From: Solirubrobacterales bacterium 67-14
GTDB lineage: Bacteria > Actinomycetota > Thermoleophilia > Solirubrobacterales > 70-9
Length of the DNA: 64,000 nt
NCBI GenBank assembly: GCA_001897355.1
Contig: MKST01000007.1
Span: 310,228 to 374,227 of the forward strand
Reading direction: 5' to 3'
The notes below the pieces were generated by a model. It had not been told where the DNA came from and did not search any database. It saw only the letters and a list, made by a program, of their open reading frames with translations. A program made the position numbers and the translations under genes. Shown here one piece after another: positions 1 to 8,136 of the stretch. Within the stretch, counting starts at the first letter, position 1. Each line of letters begins with the position of its first letter.

Positions 1-1
1 G

Positions 2-289
2 AAGATCAGCGTGAGATATGTCGAGGATCGCGCGAACAGGACGACGGACATGAGAGAACGCAACAACCCGTGGCACGGGCCAGGCAGTGCGTTCACGTTC
101 CGTTTCGAGGTCGACGGACAAGCGGTCGAGTTCAAAGAGCCGCGTGCCAATCTCACCGGTTCAAGGACGAAAACGATTCACCAGGAACTCGGTTGGTTCG
201 AGCTGCCCGGCACCTGCGAGGTCAACGTCGTCACCGAACACACTCCCACCGAAAACGTCCACAACTCCCGACTCATCTTTCGGCAGTAA
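2..289 (+). CDS. Hypothetical protein, 3' part of a gene entering from the left edge
   Basis: The reading frame is open from the window edge to a TAA at 287-289, so this is probably the C-terminal end of a longer protein; a GTG at 11 is only a possible start. About 95 residues are visible, mostly polar, with one Cys and no motif, signal or membrane segment that I recognise. The DNA is visibly less GC-rich and less third-position biased than the genes to its right, which could mean recent acquisition. It runs towards tRNA-fMet on the opposite strand. No function can be assigned. Confidence 0.5.
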   Translation, partial: KISVRYVEDRANRTTDMRERNNPWHGPGSAFTFRFEVDGQAVEFKEPRANLTGSRTKTIHQELGWFELPGTCEVNVVTEHTPTENVHNSRLIFRQ

Positions 290-315
290 TAGCTCCGCAC
301 GGGGCGCCCCCTGAC

Positions 316-341
316 AAAAAACGCCCCCCGCAAAGGTGGCG
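316..341 (-). terminator. Intrinsic terminator of tRNA-fMet
   Basis: Read on the minus strand, CGCCACC pairs with GGGGGCG around a TTTGC loop with one A-G mismatch and is followed by six T. It lies just past the 3' end of tRNA-fMet in the right orientation to end its transcript. Confidence 0.75.
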
Positions 342-362
342 CTTCTGGCTTTGTATCTGGGA

Positions 363-436
<74 letters not shown>

Positions 437-447
437 GCGGACCGCTA

Positions 448-453
448 ATTCTA
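448..453 (-). promoter_or_regulatory. -10 element of tRNA-fMet
   Basis: TAGAAT on the minus strand fits the actinobacterial TANNNT -10 and sits 11 nt before the mature tRNA 5' end. No good -35 is evident. The rest of 454-620 shows no other feature that I can support. Confidence 0.45.
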
Positions 454-620
454 ACACCGAAAGGGCGGCTGGAGGTTTGCCGGCAATGAGGTTGAGAATT
501 CGAGCGCTATTTGGCCGAAATCTCAATGTCGGTGGGGAGAGGCTAGTTTTCTCGGGGATTCCTGGGGTTCCGGGAGCCGGGACTGTGCGGATGTTGGGCG
601 AGCCGGGGGAAGCGAGTAGT

Positions 621-626
621 TAGTCT
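621..626 (+). promoter_or_regulatory. -10 box for a leaderless MFS transcript
   Basis: TAGTCT lies 7 nt before the GTG start at 634. That spacing would start the transcript at or next to the start codon. No Shine-Dalgarno sequence is present. Confidence 0.45.
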
Positions 627-633
627 CACCGAC

Positions 634-2163
634 GTGGATCGCAAGTGGTTGTCTCTCGTCGCCGTGATCACCGGCATCTTCATGCTGCTGATCGACGTCA
701 CCATCGTCAACGTCGCGCTGCCGGACATCGGTACGGATCTGAAAGCGTCGTTCACGAGCTTGGAGTGGGTGGTCAACGCCTACACGCTCACCCTCGCCTC
801 CTCGCTGCTGGTGTCCGGCTCCCTGGCCGACCTGATCGGCCGCAAGCGGGTCTTCGCCGGCGGCCTGATCATCTTCTCGCTCGCCTCGCTGGCCTGCGCG
901 CTCTCCGAATCCTCGCTGATGCTGAACCTGATGCGGGCGGTCCAGGGGATCGGCGGCGGCATGATGTTCTCGACCTCGCTGGCGATCGTCGGCCAGACCT
1001 TCCACGGCCATGAACGCGGGACGGCCTTCGGGATCATCGGCGCGACCACCGGCGCCGCGGTGGCGATCGGCCCGCTGGTCGGCGGCCTGCTCACCGACGC
1101 CTTCGGCTGGGAGGCGATCTTCTTCGTCAACGTGCCGATCGGGGCGATCGCGCTGCTGCTCACCATGCGCAACGTGGACGAATCGAAGGATCCGCACCCG
1201 GCCGGGATCGACTGGCTCGGCGCGGTCCTCTTCACCGCCGCCCTCTTCCTGCTGATCTACTCGCTGGTCCACGGCAACGACAAGGGCTGGGGCAGCTTCG
1301 AGATCATCGGCTCGCTGGTCCTCTCGGCCCTGCTGCTGCTCGCCTTCGGGACGGTCGAGCTGCACAAGGAACACCCGCTCTTCGACCTCTCCCTGTTTCG
1401 CCGGCCGGCCTTCGTCGGGGCCTGCGTGGTCGCCTTCTGCATGTCGGCCTCGCCCTTCGCCCTCTTCCTCTTCCTCACCTTCTACATCCAAGGCGGCGTG
1501 CTCGGCTACACCCCGCTCCAAGCCGGTCTGAGGTTCCTGCCGATCACCGGCATGATGCTGCTGGCCGGGCCGATCGCCGGACGCCTGACCACCAAGGTCC
1601 AGGTCCGCTACCTGCTGAGCGGCGGTCTGCTCGGGGTCGCGGTCGGCATCTTCCTGCTGCACGGGATCGACGTGAACTCGGGCTGGACCGCGCTGATCCT
1701 CGGCTTCGTCGTCGCCGGCATCGGCTCCGGTTTCGTCAACCCGCCCTTGGCCTCGACCGCGATCGGCGTGGTCGAGCAGCGCCGCTCCGGCATGGCCTCG
1801 GGGATCAACGCCACTTTCCGCCAGGTCGGCATCGCCGCCGGCGTGGCCGGGCTCGGGGCGATCTTCCAGAGCCGGGTCGGCAACCTGCTGGCCGAGCAGT
1901 TGAGCGGCACCAAGGCCGCCTCCCACAGCGACCAGATCTCGGCCGCGGTGACCGCCGGCCAAACCGAGACGGCGATCTCCCACATCCCCCACTCGATCGG
2001 CGCGCAGCAGATCGACCAGGTCCGCGAGGCGGCTCACTTCGCCTTCGTCGGCGGGATGAACACGCTCTTCCTGGTCACCTGCGCGATCGCGCTGGTCGGC
2101 GCGATCGGCGGCCTGCTGCTGGTCCGCCAGAGCGATTTCATCGCCCCGCCGGGCCATGATTGA
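634..2163 (+). CDS. MFS drug exporter, DHA2 (EmrB/QacA) family
   Basis: This 509-residue protein is a multi-pass membrane exporter expected to use the proton gradient to expel lipophilic drugs or metabolites. Its length and some 14 hydrophobic helices match the 14-helix DHA2 branch of the major facilitator superfamily. A first-helix LLIDVTIVNVALP signature, a loop 2-3 motif LADLIGRKR, and the Gly/Pro-rich antiporter motif C around residues 136-154 (ending GPLVGGLL) are all visible. The GTG start at 634 is preferred because translation begins directly at the first helix and a -10 box sits 7 nt upstream. It is monocistronic and convergent with the sulfatase gene. The substrate cannot be told from sequence. 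Confidence 0.9.
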   Translation: MDRKWLSLVAVITGIFMLLIDVTIVNVALPDIGTDLKASFTSLEWVVNAYTLTLASSLLVSGSLADLIGRKRVFAGGLIIFSLASLACALSESSLMLNLMRAVQGIGGGMMFSTSLAIVGQTFHGHERGTAFGIIGATTGAAVAIGPLVGGLLTDAFGWEAIFFVNVPIGAIALLLTMRNVDESKDPHPAGIDWLGAVLFTAALFLLIYSLVHGNDKGWGSFEIIGSLVLSALLLLAFGTVELHKEHPLFDLSLFRRPAFVGACVVAFCMSASPFALFLFLTFYIQGGVLGYTPLQAGLRFLPITGMMLLAGPIAGRLTTKVQVRYLLSGGLLGVAVGIFLLHGIDVNSGWTALILGFVVAGIGSGFVNPPLASTAIGVVEQRRSGMASGINATFRQVGIAAGVAGLGAIFQSRVGNLLAEQLSGTKAASHSDQISAAVTAGQTETAISHIPHSIGAQQIDQVREAAHFAFVGGMNTLFLVTCAIALVGAIGGLLLVRQSDFIAPPGHD

Positions 2164-2182
2164 GTTGGCGGTCAGGCGCGCT

Positions 2183-3856
2183 CTACCTGCATTGGGAGGT
2201 ACCGACACAGCCACGCAGCCGGCTCGCCTCGGCTTCAAGCTCGACCAGCAGGTCGGCCTTTGACGGGTCGCCGGCCAGGTTCTCCATCTCGTCCGGATCG
2301 TTCCTTAAGTCGTAGAGCTCTTTGTCACCGAACGACCAGTTCACGTACTTGTATCGGTCGGTCTTGACCCCGTAGTAGGGGACGTCGTAAGCGGTGAGCG
2401 GAGTCGAATACTCGAACAATGGTTTCAGTGCTTCGAGCGGGATGTCGCGCTGCGGCAGACCCTGCTTGCCCTTTGCCGCCTTCAGCAGCGAGATGCCGTC
2501 CATGGTCCGGCCCGGTTTGGCGCCGGCGATGTCAAGCAGGGTCGCAGTGAGATCGACATCCATGGCCGGTCCGGTGACCTCGCGGCCTGCCTTGATGCCG
2601 GGGCCCGAGATCATCGCCGGGATCCGGACCGAGTTCTCGAAGGGAAGGAACTTCGAGGCTGAGAGACGGTGCTCGCCCTGCAGGTAGCCATTGTCGGAGA
2701 CGAAGACGAAATAGGTGTTCTTGAACTCCCCCTTCTTCTTCAGCACCTTGACGATCCGGCCGACCTGGTTGTCGACTTGACGAAGCGCCCCGAGCCGGCC
2801 GCGGTAGTTGTCCTGGATCGTCGCGATGTCTTCATCGGTGAGCAACGGTAGGTCGCTGACGTTGCTCGCCTTGTCCGAGACATCGGCCTCGTTGAACGAG
2901 GGGGTGCGGATCAGCGGCTCCTCGTCGTAGGTGTCCCGGAACTGCTTCGAGGGCCGCGGGTCCGGACCGGGGGCTCCCTGGCGGATACCCTGGAGGTGGT
3001 TGGCATCCTCGGCATGCGGCTGTGGTGGGGCGTAGTAGAGGAAGAACGGCTTCCTGCGGTTGGACTGGTTGCGCACGAACCGGACCGCGTAGGTCCCCGT
3101 GATCGTGGCCGAGTACTGCTTGTAGAACTGGGTGCCGAAGAAGTCCCACGGCCGGTAGGCCGTGAGGAAGTCCTTCATCAGCTGGGCGAAGCTGGTCTGG
3201 GGCCGGGCGTAGCCGATCGTGCCCAGCTTGATGTGTTCGCGGGCGTAGCCCTCGTCGCCGTGAAAGCGGATCTTGCCATCCACGTTGAGGCCGAAGTTGA
3301 AGTAGTCGTAGGTCGAGTTGTCGAGCATCGCGACCCAGCGGTCCCAGCCCGGCGGAACTTCGGACTGCTCGGCAACCCCGTACTCGTTCAGGTACTTGCC
3401 GACCAGGGCCGTCCGGTAGCTGGCCTTCCGCATCCACGGACCGAGCGAGTTGGACTGGTTGAGCTTGCCTTCGAGGTTGCGGAAGACGAAGTGCCCGCCG
3501 TGGCTCTCGCGGAAATTACCCATCATCTTGTTGTTGTGGGCGAGTTGGCCGGTAAGCAGCGAGGCCCGCGCCGGTCCGCAAAGGGGATATGGCGCGTTGT
3601 AATTGGTGAAGTTTGTTCCGCCCCTCTGGATCACCTCCCGCACGTTGGGAAGGTAGGAGATGTCGCTGCGGACCGCGTCGTCAACCTGGATCAGGACGAT
3701 GTTGGGCCTGGTGCTAGCCGACTTCGGCTTCTTGGCCTGAGCTGTCTCCACCGTTGAGATCGCAGCAACCAATGCGAAGACGCAAATCATCAACGATCCG
3801 AGCAGCCAGGGCCCAAGCCAATTCCTGTTCCACCGAATTTCCGCCCAGTCCCGCAT
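2183..3856 (-). CDS. Secreted or membrane-anchored type I sulfatase
   Basis: A 557-residue sulfatase that should hydrolyse sulfate esters outside the membrane. A hydrophobic segment at about residues 13-34 is a signal peptide or anchor. NIVLIQVDD supplies the metal-binding Asp pair. The sulfatase signature C93-G-P-A-R97 carries the Cys converted to formylglycine, so a formylglycine-generating enzyme is needed; none is in this window. VSDNGYLQGEHR near the centre is the second conserved metal-site block. The overall pattern resembles N-acetylglucosamine-6-sulfatase or choline/aryl sulfatases; the exact substrate is unknown. An AAGGAAGGTGGGG ribosome site precedes the ATG. Positions 3857-4013 upstream hold no gene, only AT-richer leader or promoter DNA. 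Confidence 0.88.
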   Translation of the reverse strand: MRDWAEIRWNRNWLGPWLLGSLMICVFALVAAISTVETAQAKKPKSASTRPNIVLIQVDDAVRSDISYLPNVREVIQRGGTNFTNYNAPYPLCGPARASLLTGQLAHNNKMMGNFRESHGGHFVFRNLEGKLNQSNSLGPWMRKASYRTALVGKYLNEYGVAEQSEVPPGWDRWVAMLDNSTYDYFNFGLNVDGKIRFHGDEGYAREHIKLGTIGYARPQTSFAQLMKDFLTAYRPWDFFGTQFYKQYSATITGTYAVRFVRNQSNRRKPFFLYYAPPQPHAEDANHLQGIRQGAPGPDPRPSKQFRDTYDEEPLIRTPSFNEADVSDKASNVSDLPLLTDEDIATIQDNYRGRLGALRQVDNQVGRIVKVLKKKGEFKNTYFVFVSDNGYLQGEHRLSASKFLPFENSVRIPAMISGPGIKAGREVTGPAMDVDLTATLLDIAGAKPGRTMDGISLLKAAKGKQGLPQRDIPLEALKPLFEYSTPLTAYDVPYYGVKTDRYKYVNWSFGDKELYDLRNDPDEMENLAGDPSKADLLVELEAEASRLRGCVGTSQCR

Positions 3857-4013
3857 ATCCCCACCTTCCTTGAAGCCAACAAGATCAAAAGTTGATGCGC
3901 GTCATGTTTTATCAAGGATCGCGGCGAACCGCCAGTTGGATGTGTCTCTGCCAGACGCCGAAAAGGATTCGAATCGCCGAGCGCGCACGGGTTGAGGAGT
4001 AACCTCATAGGGT

Positions 4014-4029
4014 AGTTGCCTAAGCAACT
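4014..4029 (+). promoter_or_regulatory. MarR-type operator upstream of doxX-like gene
   Basis: AGTTGCCTAAGCAACT has 6-nt inverted arms around CTAA. TTGC-N4-GCAA dyads are typical MarR-family sites. It begins right after a TAGGGT -10 candidate (4008-4013), so a bound repressor would cover the transcription start of the DoxX gene. Confidence 0.45.
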
Positions 4030-4052
4030 CTTACTTCACAAGGAGGTTCATC

Positions 4053-4463
4053 ATGGACGTTGTTCTGCTTGTCGGGCGCATTCTCTTCGTGGTTCTGTTC
4101 ATCAGTTCGGGCATCGGGCACATCAAGAACCGTGAGATGTTGGCCGGCTACGGCGCCCAGATGGGGCTGCCCGCACCGAACCTGCTGGTTCCCTTGACCG
4201 GGATTCAGTTGCTGCTCGGATCCGCGATGGTCCTGCTCGGGATCTGGGCTGACGCCGGGGCGCTCCTGATCGCGCTCTTCCTGCTGCCGACCGCCTTCGT
4301 GATGCACGCTTACTGGAAGGTCGAAGACCCCCAGGCCAGGCAGGGCGACCAGATCCACTTCCAGAAGGATATCGCCCTGCTCGGCGCGGCCTTGATTGCC
4401 TTCGTGCTGTTCCAGCAGTACGGCAACGACCTCGGCCTGATGATCACCGGCCCGCTCTTCTGA
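4053..4463 (+). CDS. DoxX family membrane protein
   Basis: A 136-residue protein with four hydrophobic helices typical of DoxX/DoxD-like membrane proteins. The first helix, VLLVGRILFVVLFISSGIGH, followed by a short polar loop, is characteristic. Members are linked to thiol or oxidative stress and quinone-associated redox complexes, but the molecular activity is unsettled. The ATG is firmly placed by an AAGGAGG Shine-Dalgarno 6 nt upstream. The gene is monocistronic, with a MarR-type operator at its promoter and a strong terminator directly after the stop. Confidence 0.82.
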   Translation: MDVVLLVGRILFVVLFISSGIGHIKNREMLAGYGAQMGLPAPNLLVPLTGIQLLLGSAMVLLGIWADAGALLIALFLLPTAFVMHAYWKVEDPQARQGDQIHFQKDIALLGAALIAFVLFQQYGNDLGLMITGPLF

Positions 4464-4476
4464 GGTCGCGTCAAGA

Positions 4477-4517
4477 ACGCCGTTTGCCCTGACTATTTGC
4501 GGGTAAACGGCGTTTTT
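4477..4517 (+). terminator. Strong intrinsic terminator of the doxX-like gene
   Basis: The left arm AACGCCGTTTGCCC (4477-4490) pairs with GGGTAAACGGCGTT (4502-4515), a 14-position stem with one G-T wobble, followed by five T. Confidence 0.9.
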
Positions 4518-4534
4518 GCGACGGTCAAACCTGC

Positions 4535-5296
4535 CTAGGGCTGGGTGGTCGGGCGGATCAGCAGTTCGTTCAGGGAGACGTGGGCCGGGCGGGTCACCGC
4601 GTACTCGATTGCGTCGGCGATGTCATGGGCCTGGAGCGGCTCGACCTTTGCGGTCCGCTCCTTCAGCTTCTCGTGGACCTCGGGTCGGTTGTGACCCTGC
4701 AGCTCGGTCTCGACGAAGCCGGGCTCGATGATCGTGACCCTGACCCCGTGGCGGCTCGCCTCCTGGCGAAGCGCCTCGCTGACCGCGCCGACCCCGTGCT
4801 TGGTCAGGTTGTAGACCCCGGCCCCGGCGGTGGCTACCCGGCCGGCGACCGAAGAGATGTTGACCACGTCGGCGACCCCGCGGGGCGAATCCTCCTGCGC
4901 CTTGAAGAGGTAGGGCAGGGCGGCGTGCGTGGTGTAGAGCAGGCCCTTGAGGTTGACGTCGATCATCCGATCCCACTCCTCGGTCGGGGCGCCGTGGATC
5001 GGGCCGAGCAGCATCACGCCGGCGTTGTTGACCACGATGTCGAGCCGCCCGAAATCCCCGGCGGCCCGCTCGACCGCGGCGATCGCCTGCCGCTGGTCGG
5101 TCACGTCGGCCTCGACCGCGAGGGCCGTATGGCCACGGCCGGCGATCTCCTGGGCGAGCTTCTCGATCCGTTCGGTCCGCCGCGCGACCAGCGCCACCTT
5201 CGCTCCCTGGGCGGCCAGGGCCCGGGCCGTCGCCTCGCCGATCCCGCTGCTTGCGCCGGTCACCAGAGCCACCGCACCTTCAAGTCTGTCCGCCAT
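4535..5296 (-). CDS. Short-chain dehydrogenase/reductase (classical SDR)
   Basis: A 253-residue NAD(P)-dependent oxidoreductase with a complete classical SDR set. The Rossmann dinucleotide motif TGASSGIG is at 13-20. ARR at 38-40 hints at NADP preference. NNAG is at 90-93. The catalytic residues are N119 in DVNLKG, S149, Y162 and K166 (YNLTK). The length is standard, and close relatives include serine or clavaldehyde-type dehydrogenases; the substrate is unknown. An AAGGGTG ribosome site precedes the ATG, and a TATGCT -10 (5328-5333) gives a leader of about 25 nt. It is divergent from the Ppx gene. Confidence 0.9.
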   Translation of the reverse strand: MADRLEGAVALVTGASSGIGEATARALAAQGAKVALVARRTERIEKLAQEIAGRGHTALAVEADVTDQRQAIAAVERAAGDFGRLDIVVNNAGVMLLGPIHGAPTEEWDRMIDVNLKGLLYTTHAALPYLFKAQEDSPRGVADVVNISSVAGRVATAGAGVYNLTKHGVGAVSEALRQEASRHGVRVTIIEPGFVETELQGHNRPEVHEKLKERTAKVEPLQAHDIADAIEYAVTRPAHVSLNELLIRPTTQP

Positions 5297-5327
5297 CTTT
5301 CACCCTTCTACGGTTTGGTTACGACCG

Positions 5328-5333
5328 AGCATA
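5328..5333 (-). promoter_or_regulatory. -10 box of the SDR gene
   Basis: TATGCT on the minus strand. It is separated by only 11 bp from the oppositely facing -10 of the Ppx gene, so the two promoters are back to back. Confidence 0.45.
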
Positions 5334-5344
5334 GCCGCGGCCAA

Positions 5345-5350
5345 TATCCT
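5345..5350 (+). promoter_or_regulatory. -10 box for a leaderless ppx transcript
   Basis: TATCCT ends exactly 6 nt before the TTG at 5357. This supports both leaderless transcription and the choice of the TTG start. Confidence 0.5.
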
Positions 5351-5356
5351 TGAACC

Positions 5357-6310
5357 TTGGCCGCCACCCTTCCCAAGAGCGAGTCGTCGGTTCGAGTTGC
5401 GGTGATCGACATCGGCACCAACTCGACCCGGCTGCTGATCGCCGATGTCGAAGGCAACCAGGTCGACGAGATCTACCGCGAAAGCCGCGTCACCCGGCTC
5501 GGCCGCGGGGTCGACTATTCCGGGCAGCTTTCCGGCGAAGGGATCGAGGCCGTCTGCGGCACGATCGCCGAGTACCTGCCGCTGATCCACGGTGAGGAAG
5601 CCCGCGAGGTAATGGTGATCGCGACCAGCGCGGTCCGTGACGCCGAGAACGGGGATGCCTTCGTGGCCGAGTTGAGGGAACGCTTCGACCTTCGGTGCCG
5701 AGTGATCGACGGCGACCAGGAAGCGAACTACACCTACCTCGGCACCACTGCCGGCCGCCGTGCCGACGAGACCCTGCTGGTCATCGACATCGGCGGCGGC
5801 TCGACCGAGATGATCGTCGGCCGTGGCCCCGACCCGGCCTTCCACACTTCATTGCAGGCCGGGGTGGTTCGCCACACCGAACGAATCCTGACCGGTGACC
5901 CGCCCACCTCAGCCGAGCTGGAGGCCCTGGCCAAGGACATCGACAAGCTGGTCCAGGCCTCGCTGGAAGGTATCGACATCCCCACGGTCGACCGGGCGAT
6001 CGCCGTCGCCGGCACCCCCTCCTCGCTGGCCGCGATCGACCTCGAACTGGTCCCCTACGACCCCAAAGCCGTCGAAGGTCACCGCCTGCCGCTGCGGACC
6101 GTCCAATGGTGGCTCTCACGGCTGGCCTCGATGCCCCTGGAGGAACGCAAGCAGGTTCCGGGCCTCCATCCCGACCGGGCCCAGGCGATCGTCGCCGGGG
6201 TGGTGATCCTGATCGAGATCATGCGGAAGTTCGACCTGCTCGAGATCGAGGTATCCGAACACGACATCCTCTACGGCTGCGCGATCAGCGTCGCCGCTTC
6301 GGCCGGCTGA
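5357..6310 (+). CDS. Exopolyphosphatase / pppGpp phosphohydrolase family (Ppx/GppA)
   Basis: A 317-residue ASKHA-fold phosphatase expected to release phosphate from polyphosphate and/or convert pppGpp to ppGpp. The phosphate-1 loop VIDIGTNSTRLL (about 16-27) and the second glycine loop VIDIGGGSTE (near 142-151) are intact. It is the short form lacking the C-terminal HD-like domain of E. coli Ppx, as is usual in actinobacteria. There is no Shine-Dalgarno; a TATCCT -10 exactly 6 nt before the TTG makes a leaderless start at 5357 the best choice. It is convergent with the next gene. Confidence 0.88.
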   Translation: MAATLPKSESSVRVAVIDIGTNSTRLLIADVEGNQVDEIYRESRVTRLGRGVDYSGQLSGEGIEAVCGTIAEYLPLIHGEEAREVMVIATSAVRDAENGDAFVAELRERFDLRCRVIDGDQEANYTYLGTTAGRRADETLLVIDIGGGSTEMIVGRGPDPAFHTSLQAGVVRHTERILTGDPPTSAELEALAKDIDKLVQASLEGIDIPTVDRAIAVAGTPSSLAAIDLELVPYDPKAVEGHRLPLRTVQWWLSRLASMPLEERKQVPGLHPDRAQAIVAGVVILIEIMRKFDLLEIEVSEHDILYGCAISVAASAG

Positions 6311-6336
6311 GCCAGTCCGCCGCCTGGTCCTGCCGC

Positions 6337-7779
6337 TCAGTCGCCGCCCAGGATCCGCTTCTTCTCGGCCGCGAATTCTTCATCGTCTAGCACGCCCGAT
6401 TCCTTCAGCCGGCCCAGCTTCTCGAGCTGGTCGAGCCGGCTCTCGCCGGCCGCAGGCGCAGCCGGCTGAGTCGGCAGGACCGCAGTGTCGGCTTCGGCCT
6501 GCGGCGAATGGACGGCGGTCGGCGCCTCAGAGCCTCCTTCGCCTTCGTCATCCCCCTTGCCGCCGATCTTCGGCATCGAGATGTTCTTCGGCCGGCCCGC
6601 CCAGGCCTCCTTGGCCCGGTCGCGGGTGCGGTCGCCGAAGTCGCGAAGGCCCGAGTAGTCGGCGTCCGGGTACTCGAGCATGACCTGACGGCGGAAGAAC
6701 CAGAAACCCGCCCCGGCCATGATCACCACCATGAGCCGGATCAGGAATTCCCGGCCGTCGCCCGCACCCATGATCAAGAAGATGAAGGCGAGCAAGCCCA
6801 GCAGGCTGAAGGTCGCGGCCGGATACTGACCGAAGGGGACGGCGAGGAACTCGCGGACCTTCCCGGACGCCTTGACCGGCGAGATCACCCAGGCCACGAC
6901 CAGCAGGGCGACCGCGAACCAGAGCACCGTCCAGGCGACCGACTTGAGCAGTTCGGTGGCGATGTTCCAGGCCGCGTGGGCGGCAGGTTGGATGTCCGGG
7001 TCGGCCAGTTCGGGTATGGCCACGTTGCCGGCGACCGAGCGGACGATCAGCACGATCAGCGCGGCGAGGATCAGGCCTACCGCGAGCCAGAGCAGGGTCA
7101 GCCAGCGGTAGCCCGGTGAGAGGTAGACCGCCAGCACGATCAGCAGCAGCGCCAGCAGCGCGGTCACGAGCGCGAGCCCGTGGATCAGCTTCGCGACTGT
7201 CTGCACCTGGGCCAGTTCGTCGGAATCGACGATCTTCACGTTGCCGACCGAATCGGGGATCTTGTCGCGGGCCTGGTCACCCAGGCCGACCTGGTCGGCG
7301 ATCTCGATGATCAGTGGTTGGAGCTTTAGTTCGACCTGGCCGTTGGAGGTACTGGTGAACTTCCCCTTGTCCTCGATGATGTTGATCAGGGTCGTGTGGG
7401 CGGCGATGTTGGCCGACTTCCAAGCCGACTGGACCTTGTCGTTGCTCAGTGCCCTGAGGGCGAGAGAGTCGGCACCCTGCCTGCCCAGGCCGGCCAGCGG
7501 CCCGGCCAGCGTGTCGCCGAGGTTCGAGTTGATGTCGTCCAGGTTCTTCTTCAGTTCGCCCTGCACGTCGACGTTCGCGTAGAGCTCGTCGACCGCGTAG
7601 GTCGCAACCTGTTTCTGGATCTCGGGGTTCTGAAGCAGCTTCAGGGAGGTGTCACCCCACTCCTGGGTGTCGAACACCTGGCGGTCGACCCAGGTGGAGA
7701 GGATCGCCAGAACGGTCACGAAACCGGTCAGGATCGTGATGAATCGAACCCAACCGAGATGCGGCCGCTCTTTGGTCAA
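6337..7779 (-). CDS. Membrane protein with C-terminal SHOCT domain
   Basis: A protein of about 480 residues. One hydrophobic helix lies near the N-terminus, followed by a long extracytoplasmic alpha-helical stretch, then about six membrane helices in the middle. The tail is Pro/Ala/Glu-rich and ends in a SHOCT module (LGRLKESGVLDDEEF then AEKKRIL), a short oligomerisation domain common in actinobacterial membrane proteins. I chose the TTG at 7779 because AAGGGGAG lies 7 nt upstream; a TTG at 7821 would add 14 residues without such a site. The function is unknown. Confidence 0.75.
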   Translation of the reverse strand: MTKERPHLGWVRFITILTGFVTVLAILSTWVDRQVFDTQEWGDTSLKLLQNPEIQKQVATYAVDELYANVDVQGELKKNLDDINSNLGDTLAGPLAGLGRQGADSLALRALSNDKVQSAWKSANIAAHTTLINIIEDKGKFTSTSNGQVELKLQPLIIEIADQVGLGDQARDKIPDSVGNVKIVDSDELAQVQTVAKLIHGLALVTALLALLLIVLAVYLSPGYRWLTLLWLAVGLILAALIVLIVRSVAGNVAIPELADPDIQPAAHAAWNIATELLKSVAWTVLWFAVALLVVAWVISPVKASGKVREFLAVPFGQYPAATFSLLGLLAFIFLIMGAGDGREFLIRLMVVIMAGAGFWFFRRQVMLEYPDADYSGLRDFGDRTRDRAKEAWAGRPKNISMPKIGGKGDDEGEGGSEAPTAVHSPQAEADTAVLPTQPAAPAAGESRLDQLEKLGRLKESGVLDDEEFAAEKKRILGGD

Positions 7780-7874
7780 TGCTCTGCTCCCCTTCTGATC
7801 TGACGCGCCAATATGCCGCAAGCCTAGCCCTCTGGGGCAGTGGCCGCATCACACCGTTCAGGTGAACGGGGAAA

Positions 7875-7958
7875 TACCCGGAGCGGGATTCGAACCCGCA
7901 CGCCCCATAAGGACTGCGGCTTTTAAGGCCGCTGCGTCTACCGTTCCGCCATCCGGGC
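7875..7958 (-). tRNA. tRNA-Leu (UAA)
   Basis: The minus strand gives an 84-nt class II tRNA. The anticodon stem is GCGGC/GCCGC around loop CTTAAAA (anticodon TAA). It has a long variable arm, a T arm GCGGG/CCCGC around TTCGAAT, an acceptor stem with a G1-U72 wobble, and discriminator A. CCA is not encoded. It reads the TTA codon, which is rare in such GC-rich genomes. Confidence 0.95.
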
Positions 7959-7964
7959 CTCTCA

Positions 7965-7970
7965 AGCCTA
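7965..7970 (-). promoter_or_regulatory. -10 box of tRNA-Leu
   Basis: TAGGCT on the minus strand ends exactly 6 nt before nucleotide 1 of the mature tRNA, so the primary transcript may start at the mature 5' end. Confidence 0.4.
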
Positions 7971-8136
7971 GATCCTCAGGCCGGAAGCGGGGAAAGAGGC
8001 GTACCATGGAAGAAGCGTTCCGATCTTTAGAAACTGGAAGATTCGCGTTTAGAGACCGCTACATTTGCCTGGGTACCGTGTTTTCGTAAGCACAGGAGGA
8101 AACCCGGGCCGCGAGGTCCCCAGTCAAAGGAGTCCC

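Noticed and set aside
523-2238. Long minus-strand open frame across the MFS gene
   Set aside because: It is antisense to a clear 14-helix transporter, rich in Asp, Gln and Arg as expected from the reverse of GC-rich codons, and has no motif or start signal.
3881-3896. FNR-like half sites (ATCAA and TTGAT) upstream of the sulfatase
   Set aside because: The spacing is 3 nt and the arms are in the wrong arrangement for FNR; it is a short chance dyad in an AT-richer leader.
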